DNA of 64,000 bases, from NCBI GenBank assembly GCA_963576735.1, contig OY755191.1:12429608-12493607 (forward strand). The letters are read 5' to 3'. Position numbers and translations under genes: made by a program. Source of the DNA: Bedellia somnulentella (lineage: Eukaryota > Arthropoda > Insecta > Lepidoptera > Bedelliidae). The notes under the pieces were generated by a model. The model saw only the letters and a program-made list of their open reading frames with translations. It searched no databases and had not been told where the DNA came from. This document shows positions 1 through 9,163 of this stretch, one piece after another; the first letter of the stretch is position 1; the number at the start of each line of letters is the position of its first letter.

Positions 1-197
1 AGGTTCGAATCCTGGGTGGTCAAAGTCTTTTTGCGTATTTTTTTTGTTTTTTTTCTTTATATCTATTACATCGCCCACGGGAATATAAATACAAAAAAAC
101 AGAAGTTAGTGTAGTTAGATAGTGTTTTGGTAATTTGGATGTAAACTGGTTGCAAAAAATGTAGTCCACGCGGACGTAGTCGCGGGCAAAAAGCTAG
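1..197 (+). mobile_element. Edge fragment: tRNA-type B box and CTAG-terminated element end
   Basis: The first bases contain a Pol III B box (GGTTCGAATCC at about 2-12), as in a tRNA-derived SINE head whose 5' part lies outside the window. At 155-197 there is a GC-rich stretch with a CGCGGACG ... CGTCGCGGGC-like hairpin followed by AAAAGCTAG and then T. This is the form of a lepidopteran Helitron-like 3' end (CTAG inserted before T). Whether the two parts belong to one element cannot be decided here. Confidence 0.45.
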
Positions 198-1768
198 TAT
201 ACAATAAAATAAATAAAGAAGAACCAAAATCTAAGAGGCAAATTACATTCAAAACTTTTTATTCACTTGTTTAATAATAATGTAATATGCACTTCTGCGC
301 TCAGACACGCTACATAATCTCCCAGTATGACCAGGTATAAGTTACGTCTTGTCGAAGTAAGGCCTGTCGGCTAATTGAGATATTTTTTTTATCGATTATT
401 ACTCGATTGATCGGGCAACACCGGTTTTGCCGCCAGTTATTGTTCTAGTTACTGCAAAGATGTATTGCCGAGATATATTATTTTATGAAGTTTTTCATGA
501 AATACGGATATTTGCTTAAAATCTGGCCTCGATATCTTAATGAACGGTAGTTTTCGGATATAATGTGGTTTTACAAGTGTTAAAATTACTTGAGTTGATT
601 AAAGACTTTTATGTGAGTATTTAAATATAAATATACTCACGGTACAAAAAAGCTGTCACAGACTCAGAATCAAGGTTTGTTAAGTCACTAGAGGGAAAAG
701 ATTGTAACTATTTTACGTTAATACATTTCCGAACTTTCGTTTAAGAATTCATCCTACACCAAGCTATTCACTAGACGAGACGGTATGGTGCTACTCTAAC
801 ACAGAACTTTATGTCATAGTAGGCGTCAAGTTAATCCCTTTAACTCTATACTCCCTCTAACAAACAAGATTACCTAAATATATTCTTTTATTTATAGAAA
901 GCTTTATTTCCTGGGAGTAAACTTGTGTTAGTGCAACCACACCGAAAATCAGTAAACCTTTTATGAATAATTTTAATCGATGGAGCAGAGTCTCCAAAAT
1001 ATTGATTAAGTCTTTGTTTTGTAGTAGTTGTTTTTCGCGTGAAGTAATGTGTTCAATTGTTTTTCTTTGATAGCCGTCATAAAAAAAATAACAGGATACG
1101 AATAACAGGATGCGAACAAGGAGGTTCGTTGCACTTTGCGATAATCTTATTTCAAAATAGATTTTTACCAGACTTATCAGCCCGCCTTCGTATTTTTCCA
1201 ACTGCATCTTTCAACGCCGATCTTCCAACCTTATTGTTATCCTGTATCGACCTCAAAGGACGAGATGATAATAGAGCTAATCTAACTAAAAATTTTATTC
1301 GCCATAGAGTTAAAGATAAAGATAAAAAATATTTATTTCAAAATAAAAAGAATTGTTCTCTATTTTTTGAACGTCACAAACTTACGTATAAGTTAAATCT
1401 TACTCTACTGACTCTACTTCGGATTCGGAAGGTGTATTCGGAAGTTAAATAGTAATTAAAATACCTTACTCAACAGTGACTATCAACTCATCGACTCTAT
1501 TAGCAAGCAATTAATTATCAAATTATCATCCCTCATCACCAGCCGGCGGTGATATCTCACTGATAATCATCACCCGCGGCCAAGCCGGTCCTGATGATAA
1601 ATCTCAACTATTATCGCCTATTAATGCGGGAAGGCGTCTGCCATTTACATTGTCGACGCTGGTTGGGTAGTGCAATTCTGCTCTATAACTGTTTCTACGG
1701 ATTACTTTAAAAAAAAATTGTAAGCGTTTTGATATATATGATGTGATAATAGATATATCATATAGCTT
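198..1768. other. No recognisable gene
   Basis: AT-rich DNA. Two open frames of 116 and 131 codons overlap on opposite strands near 857-1452, but neither shows a domain, a splice context or biased composition, so they are left uncalled. A GC-richer patch at 1530-1600 has short inverted GCCGG/CCGGC words and nothing else identifiable. Confidence 0.5.
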
Positions 1769-1990
1769 AATATCAAACGTTGGCTCTGTTTATCCCCAAA
1801 AGGGTTGCAGAGGTATTAATACTACTAAATATCACATGACATTTAGGTCACCCGGTGTTCAGATAAACCACGTTTTGCTTGGATAGTGCATTTATATGAC
1901 AGGGGGCAGGCCTGAATTCAATTTTACTAGACTAATATAACTTGGCGATGTGGGAATCCTTACGATGTTTTCCCGCGTGATGAAATAAGA
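1769..1990 (-). mobile_element. SINE-2, old divergent copy
   Basis: Read on the minus strand this matches the body of SINE-2: the CACGTGATAGGGGGCAGGCC region (here mutated), the CATGACATTT-type block, and the 3' CTCTGCCAACCCC...GGGGATA module. The tRNA-like head is missing. It is the most diverged SINE-2 copy in the window, so probably an old insertion. Confidence 0.6.
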
Positions 1991-2102
1991 TATACTTTCC
2001 CAAGTAGTCAACTTATTTTTTTTACTGAATCTGATAAGGGAGGTAATAATTATTGAGCCAAATAATTAACTAAATTGTCTCTTCAAATGGGTTTGAGTAC
2101 AT

Positions 2103-2345
2103 ACATACATATACTCACGGCTCTAAATCCCTAGAAGGGGTAGCCAGAGCTAAGGAATTCGAAATTCCTCAGCCACGTTTGGAAAGTTGAGTGGGGAAAA
2201 GATGGTAAAATAAAGGTTGTTATGATGGGTCTCCAACCACATCGCTTAAAAATCCCTTAAAAGCCCCAATATCGTTAGTCGCCTCTTACGTTCACCCACC
2301 GGAAGAAATGGGGTAGTGCTATTCTAAGCCGACACTACACAGCAA
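2103..2345 (-). mobile_element. SINE-1, full-length copy
   Basis: Minus-strand SINE-1 of about 245 bp. In element orientation it begins GTGTAGTGTCGGCTTAGAATA, has an A-box-like word (GGCTTAGAATG class) and a B-box-like word (GGTTGGAGACCC), and ends GCCGTGAGTATATGTATGTATG. A short duplication AGTACAT flanks it (2096-2102 and 2346-2352), as expected of target-primed reverse transcription. Confidence 0.8.
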
Positions 2346-2545
2346 AGTACATCTCGCTTAGAAATGAATGATTACTCCAAACTTCTTCATACACAATATG
2401 CAAAGCATGGTGCGAGATGTTGGGACAGTAAAATGTTTTTCAAGGATAGAACCCACGTATATCTCTACTAACACAATCGATCTTTGAAAGATGTTTAATA
2501 GACGGACCGCTACAGCAGCTTCACTGTTTAGGGCGGATAGGTGAT

Positions 2546-2790
2546 TGCCGTGTAGTGCTGGCTTAGAATGTCACTACCCCTTTCTTCCCACGGGTGTCGT
2601 AAGAGGCGACTAAGGGTATGGGGCTTTTTTAAAATGATATTTGGGCGATGTGGAAGAAGACCCAAAACCAATTATACTTTATTTCTACCATCTTGTTACC
2701 TATCAACATCCAAATATGGCTAAAGAGTTTCTAGCTCTAAAGCTCTAGCTACCCCTTTTTGGGATTTATGGCCGTGAGTATATGTATGCA
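2546..2790 (+). mobile_element. SINE-1, full-length copy
   Basis: Plus-strand SINE-1 from TGCCGTGTAGTGCTGG to the GTGAGTATATGTATGCATG tail. The flanks share GTGAT (2541-2545 and 2792-2796). It carries the same GGTGTCGTAAGAGGCGACTA core as its relatives; the B-box-like word is damaged (GTGGAAGAAGACCC). Confidence 0.8.
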
Positions 2791-2794
2791 TGTG

Positions 2795-3592
2795 ATAAAT
2801 ATAAAAATAATGTATTTCTTAATGATGCGATCTTATGACTTTTCCCTTAAGGAACAAACTTTTAAATAATAAGTATAAAGTTAGTAACTAGTGGAATAGA
2901 GGCCGTGAATTGAAGTTATGGTAAAACCATCTCGTTTATAATCCGGTATTTTTCATATGCTAGAAATATTATATCACTACATTTGCGCAACTTCACGGCA
3001 GTGTTTTAAGGGTTTTAGGGGGTTAAAATATACGAAATATGTAAATGATAACGATAAGTAATGTAAGTAGAAGTATGAACAATTTCATGTCGCCAAATAA
3101 CATCCTAAAAATCATTGAGGACACGATGTAAAAAAAATGGACTACTGATTGGATGCATTAATTTAAATTCACTTCATTAACAAGACGTTTAAATAGTTTC
3201 ATTGAATTTTAATTCAAAGTTTAAACATTTTATTCTAGCTACACTCTAGGTGTGATTTCCACCGTTATCTTCGGCCGACTTCAAAGAGAGAGGTACTCAA
3301 TTCGATTGTGTTTTTTTGTATGTATTTGACGCGATTTCTCTGTTCTTAGTCAATGGATTACTAAAGTAGTATTTCTGTTTGGTTGGATATATGCTCCCAT
3401 TGTGGTCCCATCTACTTTTTATGGGGTTTAGCTGCGTGATATATTTTTTTTAAAAATACCAAAATGCATACGTAGACGACTCTGTTGTTTATCAAATTTT
3501 GTATGAAAATTTGGGTTCCTGTCAAATGGCCGTGGAGGCGAGGCGGTTTAATTTTTGTCCAAAAAGATGTATAAATCTTTACTTTTGACATA
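2795..3592. other. No recognisable gene
   Basis: AT-rich sequence with only short open frames and no repeat family that recurs elsewhere in the window. Confidence 0.5.
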
Positions 3593-3761
3593 ACATAACA
3601 TAAACGTTCACGCCGAATATCCCCGAAGGGGTTGGCAGAGGTACTAATACTTCTGAACATCACGTGACTTTGTCACCTGGTGTTCGGAGTACCCACGTTT
3701 TTCATGGACAGTGTACTCACGTGATAGGGGGCAGGCCTATCGCTGTTTTGTACGAATACAC
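3593..3761 (-). mobile_element. SINE-2, 5'-truncated copy
   Basis: Minus-strand SINE-2. Its (TAACA)n tail, the CGCCGAATATCCCCGAAGGGG module and the GATAGGGGGCAGGCC block are intact; the tRNA-like head is absent. TGACATA occurs at 3586-3592 and 3762-3768 and is the likely target-site duplication, so the copy was already truncated on insertion. Confidence 0.75.
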
Positions 3762-4479
3762 TGACATATAACCTATTAAAACTACAAATAGTGAAGAAGT
3801 AGCCGGCGTAACTCAGTAGCGCCAATTAATGGAGCAGCATCATTTATGGCCACCTGCGGAAATAGCCTGCGATAGAATTTCATACATTTTAATTGAGTTG
3901 TCTGTTAGTTAGGTTTATGCCAATTGGACATGCTACTTTAATGGTTGTAAAACAAGTAAGGTCGAAGCCGATTGCTTTCATACAAATTGTATTCGGCTAC
4001 ACAGAAAAAGATTTTGTAGGTCGCATATAAAAAATACAAATACAAAAATTTACATTCAGTTTCATTCAGTTTTCATCGTAAAATTACAATTTAATATATT
4101 TGATATGCAGATGTAGAGCCGTTTTAAAAATCAACAACATTTTTGTTATACTTTATATTTTCTATTAATGAAAATAAACGAGGGATGTTTAAAAAATCTT
4201 ATCGCAAAAAATATTACATAAGGCTTATAAAATCAAAGAAGTTGTTATTTGTGGACATCATCTGTACTTGCACACACTTATTGTATATACATATTTGCTT
4301 TATTACTTTTTTCGAACAATATTTCTTTTGAACCCTATAAAATACCAAAACCAACATCATTCAGAAATTCAAAATTTTATTAGACCTTTTATTAGAACAC
4401 TGACTTGCGCAAATAAATAACTTTAAAGATGGTTTAATATTCAATTTTAATTATTTTTAAAAAGTTATTTACTTTTTCG

Positions 4480-4675
4480 GAAGGTAATGTTAGTAGAGGA
4501 CGGCCGCGGAGGACACATTTGGACCAAATAGAGACTGTACTCAAAAAGGCAGACGTCCAAAGAATGAAAGAAAATATTGATGGATGTAAACGAAGCTAGA
4601 CAGATTCGCCAGGATGTGGCGATTGATAGTCTCTACCTACCCCAATTGGGATTAATAACATAAGTATATGTGTGT
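4480..4675 (+). mobile_element. RTE LINE 3' fragment
   Basis: Decayed plus-strand copy of the RTE 3' end. It aligns with the reading frame seen at 49.4-50.2 kb (the RGRPRRTHLDQIE ... KAGVRSMK ... DVNEAREV region) and ends with the module GATTGATAGTCTCTACCTACCCCAATTGGG and a TATGTGTG tail. Stops and indels break the frame. Confidence 0.7.
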
Positions 4676-4698
4676 AGCTTATTTACTTTTATTCACTA

Positions 4699-4775
4699 CT
4701 AGTGGATCGTCCCAGCTTCGCACGGGTAGCGTTGTTTTTTTAAATTTTTGAGGTTTCTTCAATCACTGCTCGCCT
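4699..4775 (-). mobile_element. Helitron-like 3' terminal fragment
   Basis: The plus strand reads A|CTAGTGGATCGTCCCAGC..., the reverse complement of the 3' end of the complete Helitrons at 25 and 57 kb, including the GCGAAGCTGGG and GGTTTCTTCAATCACTGCTC blocks. Homology stops near 4775, leaving only the last 77 bases of the element. Confidence 0.7.
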
Positions 4776-5059
4776 TTTTTCGCCATGTAGGTATCCTACA
4801 TTGTACACGTACATGAAGTGCGATATACACACTTATTATCATTTATCACGCAGGCTGGCACCGACTCACAAATTAATTTAAGAGAATTTTAAGATTTAGG
4901 AAGGTTGAACTGACGCGTGTGGAATAAAGAAATTCCTAAGGTGATAATCACAGTACTCATATTTAATTTAAAAACTTATTTCTTACTTTTTAGTACATGA
5001 TTGTTTATTTTCGGTTGTTTTCTCAACTACGAAATCGGTTTTCTGTTTGTTAAAAATTA
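4776..5059. other. Unassigned
   Basis: No gene or recurring repeat is visible. Confidence 0.4.
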
Positions 5060-5160
5060 TTCATACATGCTCTTTTATTCTTCATACTTGGGACACCTGC
5101 ATTTTTGAGCAAATTTTCTATTTGATCCAAATGTGACCTCCGATCTCGTCCTCTTATTTT
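5060..5160 (-). mobile_element. RTE LINE internal fragment
   Basis: About 100 bp matching, on the minus strand, the segment of the RTE ORF that encodes the RGRPRRTHLDQIENVLKKAG and RSMKNKRACM regions at 49.5 kb. Both ends are lost. A remnant only. Confidence 0.65.
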
Positions 5161-5565
5161 GTAATCTTGTTTATGCAATGTTTATTTCAAATATCGTACT
5201 TTTTTAAACGAATAGTCTATTAATGTTGCATAATGTCTTAGAGTTTTGGAACACGCGACAGTCACAAGCTGCTAGAACATATTTAAGCAAATTTATTTTC
5301 GAGCTTCATAGTTTCGTTAGTAAAGCAAACAATAAAGAACCGCCACACCTGCAAAGGATGGGTGACCATTACTTACAAAATATGCTTAATAAATCTAAAG
5401 CTCCGTTACGAAGTCCGCCAGACTATTTAGTGGCAACTTAGGACGAGATTTCCGGTATAGCGTTTACGTTCTACGTCCACAGACAGCTATAAGATACTTA
5501 AATTATAACCAAACGCAAAAGTCTGGGAATTAATGGCGTAAACAAAGTTTTGTAATCGAGTAAAG

Positions 5566-5813
5566 TAAATAAATAAAATAATTACAGACATATGAGACAG
5601 ATCAAGTTAGCCCCAAAGTAAGAACAACTTAATGACTTGTTGTACGGGATACTAACTTAACGATATATTTAATATTATATGATACACATATAAATATCAT
5701 CCAAAACTAAGAAATACCATTTATGCTCATCACATAAATGCTGCCCTCAGCGGGGAACGAACCCGCGACCTCCGGGTCCAGAAGCTAGTTACCTAACCAC
5801 TCAGCTACGGACG
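5566..5813 (-). mobile_element. SINE-3, tRNA-headed SINE
   Basis: On the minus strand it begins with a tRNA-like head (GTCCGTAGCTGAGTGGTTAGG as A-box region, GGTTCGTTCC as B box). The body contains ATTTATGTGATGAGCA and ATATCGTTAAGTTAGTATCCC, then TAACTTGATCTGT, and an ATTTATTTA-type tail. The same body occurs at 28.8-29.1 kb, so this is a family and not a tRNA gene. This 3' half resembles the CTGTGGGACTA/ATCTGTG tail of widespread moth SINEs. Confidence 0.75.
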
Positions 5814-5878
5814 TAATCATTCAAGTAATCAAGAGAGTCGTTGTGTTATTTAATTTTCCATTACGGCCTAACACAGTT

Positions 5879-6157
5879 GAGGCCATGAGAGCTAGAGCGG
5901 CCTAACTTCATAAACAAAAGTTTGCAGTATTGAGGAAAACCTAGATGCCCTGATTTCAAATATTTGTAACTTTAGTAAATAAAATGTATCCTAACAACCT
6001 TTGCTGCTTTAGAGTTTAATATGAGATATTCTTTTTATTTTAGTGATTTTATTAATCCTAGGTATCTACCTTTGAGATTTGCTGTTTACAATAGTCTGTT
6101 CGAATAAAATCAGTATTGAAAAAAATACAGTTAGGCCGCTCTGGCTCTCATGGCCTC
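5879..6157. mobile_element. MITE with 28-bp terminal inverted repeats and AGTT duplication
   Basis: The ends are inverted copies: GAGGCCATGAGAGCTAGAGC at the left and its near-perfect complement at the right, about 28 bp with one mismatch. AGTT flanks both sides (5875-5878 and 6158-6161). The 279-bp interior is AT-rich with no open frame, so the element is non-autonomous. The 4-bp duplication does not by itself name a superfamily. Confidence 0.75.
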
Positions 6158-6161
6158 AGTT

Positions 6162-6723
6162 CATTGGTGTAATTCATTACCCATGTATTCGTTACAAAAA
6201 ACAATAAAATTATTATGATTTTGGGTGAAGTTATACGTTTTAAAACGTTCACGGGTGATTGGTTTCCCTAAACGAATATACTCGTATATCTTCACCTGAT
6301 ATCTTAGCTTGCCCTACACTGTACAGGCACCTTTCAGAGACAATTCTTCACCACCCAGTTTAGTCTATCTGAATGTCAGCGAATGATAACCTCCCCACCG
6401 CATTGTGAACTATTACTACCTAGTAAATAACACTCTGTGCGCGTGCCTAGCAGTGTGCTCTGTGGATTAGCGCTGCTCCAATCGGTGGTGAATGAGTGTT
6501 TTGGGGGGAAAGTCGCTGTCAAAACATGATTTTTACAAATTGTTTGTTTGATTTTTGTCGGTAACAGCATATTGCAGTTTTGTTATTTTTGCATCAGGAT
6601 TGGAGAATTGGTTTTGATAACGTTGCTTGTATAAGTTTAAGGGTGAGCGCTGCTCCCTGTAGTCACGGCTACGTTCTATACTCTACGAAAGGGCAGTATA
6701 GTATTATATAGAGGATTGTTTAA
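6162..6723. other. No recognisable gene
   Basis: A 64-codon minus-strand frame at 6376-6570 has no domain or coding signal. Nothing else is identifiable. Confidence 0.45.
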
Positions 6724-6875
6724 TTATAATTGAAACAACTATTGATTTTCGGATATTTTAATCGCGTATTTTTAAAGCCCGACGAAAAATAATGTAATAA
6801 CACGCGATTAAAATATCCGAAAATCAATAGTTGTTTCAATTATAATGTGCAATCGTGAAAATCTTAGAAAATACT
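6724..6875. mobile_element. Penelope-like element remnant, inverted terminal-repeat pair
   Basis: Two copies of the Penelope-like terminal sequence (TTGTTTCAATTATAAT ... AAATATCCGAAAATC ... CGCGATTA) lie head to head: minus at 6724-6784, plus at 6785-6848. The plus copy runs on into GTGCAATCGTGAAAATCTTAG, which is also found beyond the terminal repeat of the 9.2-kb copy. AGGATTGTT occurs at both ends (6712-6720 and 6876-6884), so the palindrome was one insertion event. Confidence 0.75.
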
Positions 6876-6929
6876 AGGATTGTTAATGTTGGTGATAAGT
6901 TTTTGGATACGTTCTTACAAAGGCGAAAG

Positions 6930-7055
6930 ACCAAAAAGGAAACAATAATATGATAGGTATATGAGAACGTTAATGAATGTGAGGGAAGCAAGAGAGATTT
7001 GTTAGGATCGTGAAAAGCGACGATCGATGGTCTCTGGTAAACCCAATGGGAACAA
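6930..7055 (+). mobile_element. RTE LINE 3' fragment
   Basis: Decayed plus-strand RTE end: the MNVREAREICQD-like stretch is readable (TGAATGTGAGGGAAGCAAG), followed by GCGACGATCGATGGTCTCTG and CCCAATGGGAAC. Closest to the subfamily at 31.2 kb. Confidence 0.65.
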
Positions 7056-7487
7056 TAGGCATTCAGTAAGTGTTTTTTGAAAGGAAGGAAGGAAAGGAAA
7101 CTTTTGTTAAATAAATAAAAAAAAAAACATTGTAGTTTAAGAGTCCATTTGGCTATTATTACTATTCTCGTTTTAATTTGGCCACAGGCTTTGACAGTAA
7201 ATGAATAAAAGTATTTTATAATTGGCCCGTGTCAATTCAAATTCATGGTAGTTTGTGTAATGCTTTTATGCATAATCCAATACAAAATAATCTTAAAGTC
7301 TGAAAAATTTGATATTACTCCATACTTCTTCTTCTATGCTTGACGCATTAATTTATTCAAGGAAATGTATTGCCTATATATAAGGCAACTTTTTTTGCTT
7401 GTTTGTAAAGCTAATCTTCGGGTTTACTGCACCTTTCGTAATTTCTTTTCCACAATCATAAATCTACTCTACTCAGAAGTACTAAAG
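7056..7487. other. No recognisable gene
   Basis: AT-rich; an AAGGAAGGAAGG run at 7081 and an A-run at 7118 are the only simple repeats. Confidence 0.4.
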
Positions 7488-7506
7488 GGTAATAATAATA
7501 ATAATA

Positions 7507-8740
7507 TCAGGCGTTAATAAGATCCGAGCCATTAACTCCTGGGTCATGCCTGTACTGATGTACACGTTTGGCGTGCTCAGATGGACTCAGTCCGAACTAG
7601 ACGCTCTGGACAGACGAGTCCGCACGACGATGACCTCTCATCGAATGCATCATCCGAGATCGTCGGTTATGAGATTGTATATCCCGCGGAAGTGTGGTGG
7701 TCGAGGCCTCTTGAGTGCCAAAACCATGCACAACCGCGAGGTATGCAACCTCAGAAACTATTTTTTGACGATGACGGATGATAGTATTCGGGGAGGGGTG
7801 GTCGCTAGTGATAAAGGACTGACTCCCTTATCGTTGGCCTCACAGGATTGGCGAACCCCGGAGGTACTTAGCACCTCTGATCGGGAGTCCGTATGGAAAG
7901 AGAAGGAGCTGCATGGGAGGTTTTACAAGGTACTTTACGAACCTTTCGTGGACCGTAAAGCCGCGAAGGTTTTGTCTGTGCAATACAGGACCGGGTTATC
8001 AAGACGCGGAACTATCGGAAATACATCCTAAAGGACGGTACCACAGACATCTGTCGAGCATGTGGCCGTCCCGGAGAGTCACTTAGGCATGTTATTTCCG
8101 GTTGTTCGGCTCTTGCTAACACTGAGTACTTGCACAGACACAACCAAGCAGCCAAAATCCTGCATCAGGAGCTCGCTCTGAAATACGGACTCTTGCAACA
8201 GAGGCTGCCGTATTACAAGTATCTGCCGGAGCCAATCCTAGAAAACGACCGTGCCAAAATCTATTGGGACCGATCCGTTATCACGGACAGGACTATTCTA
8301 GCGAATAAGCCTGATATCGTGGTATGGGATCGGTCGCAGTCGAGGGTATTTCTAGTGGATGTCACTATCCCTCATGACGAGGGTCTCGTGAAAGCCGACA
8401 CCGAGAAGCGTCGGAAATATCTCGATCTGGCTCACGAGATCACCGACATGTGGGGTGTGACTTCGACAGAAATAATCCCAATTGTTTTGTCCGCGAACGG
8501 GTTAATTCCAACCAGCCTCGCGACCAACTTGAGGCGGTTGGATTTCTGTGGCGTGTCGGTTCCAGCACAAATGCAGAAAGCGGTGCTGCTCGATACGGCT
8601 CGGATCGTCCGTCGGTTCTTGAACCTGACTCCCTGAATCCGACTGACTGTGCTTTTGTCGGGAAGTACCGCCTCTCCCATTTAAAATTTATATTTTCTTT
8701 TTCGGCCATGGGAGAGGCGAGGAACTAAAAGTCATGCCCA
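7507..8740 (+). mobile_element. R4/Dong-type LINE, 5'-truncated, inserted in a (TAA)n repeat
   Basis: A 1.2-kb 3' portion of a non-LTR retrotransposon lies between two TAA microsatellites (7490-7506 and 8742-8756). The encoded C-terminus carries a CCHC zinc knuckle and a restriction-enzyme-like endonuclease, the layout of the R2/R4 group. Insertion into TAA repeats is the known habit of Dong, first described in Bombyx mori, and the two features together support this name. The N-terminus and reverse transcriptase core are missing because of 5' truncation. Confidence 0.8.
7546..8636 (+). pseudogene. C-terminal region of Dong/R4-type polyprotein (zinc knuckle, restriction-like endonuclease), one frameshift
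   Basis: The upstream frame (7546-8031) encodes the post-polymerase region (MPVLMYTFGVLRWTQSEL ... PRKCGGRGLLSAK). Near 7980 the frame shifts by one base; the continuation reads IKTRNYRKYILKDG and then a CCHC knuckle, C-x2-C-x7-H-x4-C (CRACGRPGESLRHVISGC), just before 8130. The second frame (8130-8636) holds the endonuclease core KPDIVVWD ... VFLVDVTIPHDEG with its PD-(D/E)xK-like residues, and ends at TGA 8634-8636. A single indel and no other stop suggest a fairly young copy. No product is expected, because the polymerase is absent. Confidence 0.8.
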
Positions 8741-8756
8741 AAATAATAATAATAAT

Positions 8757-9150
8757 TCTTTATTCAGAAAAAGTGTACCGATTTACAAAATATGGTCTGC
8801 TGCACCTGAACTAGGCTCATCACCTCAATATCTATAATAATATCTCAGGTTACAGCTTTCGTTTCCGATTTCCATTAAAGGTTAAGGTAACATAATTGTA
8901 TTTATAAAGAATTATAAAGTAGAAACATTTAGACTAAATCTCAAAAAAATATTATTATTGATACATTTAAATCAATTAAGATATAAAGTTTATTAATTTT
9001 TAAAGCAATAACAGAAAATACAAATTAAAATAGACTAGACTAAATTTACAAAATGTTCTCTTCAGAAATAGGATGCGAAAGAAAACAAACAAACTGTCTG
9101 TCTATATGTGGTTAGTGTAGTTATTACATTCGTTAGGTCTGAGAATAGGT
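8757..9150. other. Unassigned, possibly the end of another retroelement
   Basis: The sequence after the TAA array starts with TTCTTTATTCAG. Read on the minus strand this is CTGAATAAAGAA followed by ATT repeats, which would suit the 3' end of a minus-strand LINE or gene. No coding sequence is visible, so the idea is weak. Confidence 0.3.
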
Positions 9151-9163
9151 TTATAATATATTT

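Noticed and set aside
1057..1452. 131-codon plus-strand frame
   Set aside because: No domain, low-complexity Lys/Asn-rich composition, and overlap with an equally unsupported minus-strand frame.
8432..8728. Three frames overlapping the Dong endonuclease
   Set aside because: Shadows in other frames of the recognised restriction-like endonuclease region.
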